This document shows positions 6,594-7,945 of a stretch of 7,945 bases of DNA, one piece after another (position 1 is the stretch's first letter; each line of letters begins with the position of its first letter). A program made the translations under genes and the position numbers. The notes below the pieces were generated by a model. It ran no database searches and was not told where the DNA came from. It saw only the letters and a list, made by a program, of their open reading frames with translations. Origin of the DNA: Pseudonocardiales bacterium (lineage in GTDB: Bacteria > Actinomycetota > Actinomycetes > Mycobacteriales > Pseudonocardiaceae); the NCBI GenBank assembly GCA_025465385.1, contig JAODNG010000144.1, forward strand, positions 1 to 7,945, read 5' to 3'.

Positions 6594-7835
6594 ATGAAAA
6601 TCGTGTGTGTCGGTGGCGGACCTGCAGGTCTGTACTTCGCCATCTCCGCGAAGCTGCGCAATCGCGATCACGATATCACCGTCATCGAACGCAATCCGGC
6701 TGGGGTGACGTACGGTTGGGGCGTCACATTCTCGGACGGTCTGCTCGACAGCCTTTACCGCAATGATCCCGAGAGCGCGCGACAAATATTCGACAAGCCC
6801 GCCTCCTGGGGCAACCAGGAAGTGCACGTACGCGGCAAGCAGCGGGCTCACCTCGGCGGGTACGGTTTCGCCATCGGCCGCAAGCATCTACTCGATATTC
6901 TGGCTCAGCGGGCGATCGATCTCGGGGTGAATGTTCAGTTCCAGCGTGAGGTCAATGACCTAGCTGAGCTCGCTGACGCCGATTTGATCATTGCCTGCGA
7001 TGGCGCGAACAGCCGTGTGCGTAAGCTGCACGGCGCTCACTTCCAGACCGATGTCGAGCAAGGCCGCAACAAGTACATCTGGCTTGGCACTCACCGGATG
7101 TTCGACTCCTTCATGTTCGCTTTTGAAGAGACGACAGCAGGCTGGATCTGGTTCTACTCATACCCTTACAACGCCGACACGACTACCTTCATCGTCGAGT
7201 GCTCTCCCGACACCTGGCGGGAACTCGGCTTCGACGAGCTCGGTCCCGACGAGAGTCTCAAGCTGTTGGAAGAAATCTTCCGAGACCACCTCGACGGCCA
7301 CTCGCTCATGAACCCGATGCGCGACCTCGGCAAGACTCCATGGCTCAATTTCACGCGCATCACCAACACCGTGTGGTATCACGACAACATCGTCCTCATG
7401 GGTGATGCGGCGCACACCACACATTTCTCGATCGGGTCGGGTACCACTCTTGCGATGCAGGACGCGATCGGGCTCGCCGATAGTCTCAGCGCCCACGACG
7501 ACCTCCCGTCGGCCCTCAAAGATTATGCGGACAAACGCCAGGCGGCGATAGCGGACGCGCAGGACGCGGCCACGGGCAGCATCGAGTGGTTCGAAAATGT
7601 GCCGTGCTACATCGACCTGCCGATCACCCAGTTCGCCTATTCTTTGTGGAAACGTCGTGGGAATTACCCGATGTGGCGTTACCAGCTTCACCTGGCCACG
7701 CAAATAGCGACACTGCGGAGATTCCGGCGATCTGTCAGTGCGATAAGACACGGGCTACGGGCCCGTCGACGGGTGAGGTCCGCTGAAGCCCACCGGGCTG
7801 TGGCTCCGGCAATCTACGCAGCCGAGGAGGTCTGA
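6594..7835 (+). CDS. FAD-dependent monooxygenase, salicylyl-CoA / anthraniloyl-CoA hydroxylase-like
   Basis: This is a 413-residue class A (single-component) flavoprotein hydroxylase. The ATG at 6594 follows AGGGAGG (6575-6581) and GGAAGAG (6583-6589). The FAD-binding GGGPAG lies at 7-12, the CDGANSRVR motif at 135-143, and GDAAHTTHFSIGSGT at 270-284 is the GD motif that binds the flavin ribityl chain. The blocks GRNKYIWLGTHRMFDSF (157-173), TTFIVEC (197-203) and HFSIGSGT recall Streptomyces SdgC (salicylyl-CoA 5-hydroxylase), the monooxygenase part of anthraniloyl-CoA reductase and, more distantly, VioD of violacein synthesis. The likely reaction is NAD(P)H- and O2-dependent aromatic ring hydroxylation of a CoA- or carrier-bound acid; the substrate is inferred from family only. 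The C-terminal tail is unusually basic (10 Arg in residues 375-395). Base composition looks less GC-rich than the dehydrogenase genes. It lies 59 bp after the FemAB-like gene and is followed by a paralogue. Confidence 0.87.
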   Translation: MKIVCVGGGPAGLYFAISAKLRNRDHDITVIERNPAGVTYGWGVTFSDGLLDSLYRNDPESARQIFDKPASWGNQEVHVRGKQRAHLGGYGFAIGRKHLLDILAQRAIDLGVNVQFQREVNDLAELADADLIIACDGANSRVRKLHGAHFQTDVEQGRNKYIWLGTHRMFDSFMFAFEETTAGWIWFYSYPYNADTTTFIVECSPDTWRELGFDELGPDESLKLLEEIFRDHLDGHSLMNPMRDLGKTPWLNFTRITNTVWYHDNIVLMGDAAHTTHFSIGSGTTLAMQDAIGLADSLSAHDDLPSALKDYADKRQAAIADAQDAATGSIEWFENVPCYIDLPITQFAYSLWKRRGNYPMWRYQLHLATQIATLRRFRRSVSAIRHGLRARRRVRSAEAHRAVAPAIYAAEEV

Positions 7836-7893
7836 CCGGACCGTCAGCGAGGCAACTCATAGCAGGTGAGGAAGTCAGGGACGACGTGAACAC

Positions 7894-7945
7894 ATGAAAA
7901 TCGTCTGCGTGGGAGGTGGACCTGCAGGTTTATACTTCGCCGTCT
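7894..7945 (+). CDS. second FAD-dependent monooxygenase of the same family, N-terminal fragment
   Basis: Only 17 codons are visible before the window ends: MKIVCVGGGPAGLYFAV. This matches the start of the preceding monooxygenase at 16 of 17 residues and 44 of 52 bases, with most changes in third positions, and contains the same FAD-binding GGGPAG. The ribosome site is weak (AGGGA at 7877-7881, 12 bases upstream). The gene follows its paralogue by 58 bp on the same strand, so a tandem duplicated pair in one transcript is likely. Whether it is full length cannot be seen. Confidence 0.8.
   Translation, partial: MKIVCVGGGPAGLYFAV

Noticed and set aside
1..7945. Mobile elements, CRISPR arrays, tRNA or rRNA genes
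   Set aside because: No transposase, terminal inverted repeats, spaced direct repeats or RNA gene structure was seen on either strand.

Overview
The window comes from a high-GC actinomycete. Nearly all codons end in G or C, GTG starts and strong AGGAG/GGGGAGG ribosome sites occur, and the genes (LCP ligase, DivIVA-domain protein, a mycobacterial-style branched-chain 2-oxoacid dehydrogenase operon, a FemAB-like enzyme) are typical of Actinobacteria. A Pseudonocardiales-like host is my guess; the sequence does not settle it.

Layout. At the left edge a LytR-CpsA-Psr (LCP) cell-wall glycopolymer ligase reads leftward out of the window (start at 323). It is divergent from a DivIVA-domain coiled-coil protein (481-1326), with a 157-bp promoter-bearing gap between them. 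Downstream of divIVA, on the same strand and after only 45 bp, comes a compact three-gene operon for a 2-oxoacid dehydrogenase complex: E1 alpha (1372-2628), E1 beta (2628-3620, sharing one base with the E1 alpha stop) and lipoyl E2 (3626-4939). The E3 dihydrolipoamide dehydrogenase is not in the window and must be supplied from elsewhere. A GC-rich hairpin (4977-5008) and about 430 bp without a convincing gene close this block.

The right part differs in character. A FemAB/GNAT-fold aminoacyltransferase-like protein (about 5371-6534) is followed after 59 bp by an FAD monooxygenase of the salicylyl-CoA/anthraniloyl-CoA hydroxylase type (6594-7835). After 58 bp more, a second copy of the same monooxygenase family begins and is cut by the window end (7894-7945). 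By eye this section is less GC-rich than the dehydrogenase operon.

How the genes may work together. The LCP and DivIVA-like genes point to cell-envelope assembly and polar growth. The dehydrogenase complex makes acyl-CoAs from branched-chain 2-oxoacids or pyruvate, and these can prime iso/anteiso fatty acids or polyketides. The FemAB-like gene plus tandem aromatic-acyl hydroxylases looks like the edge of an accessory, perhaps natural-product, pathway; this is inference. The most interesting points are the tandem monooxygenase pair beside a FemAB-like gene, a perfect 10-bp inverted repeat that places the E1 alpha ribosome site and start codon in a hairpin loop, and an 11-residue tandem repeat in the DivIVA-like coiled coil.
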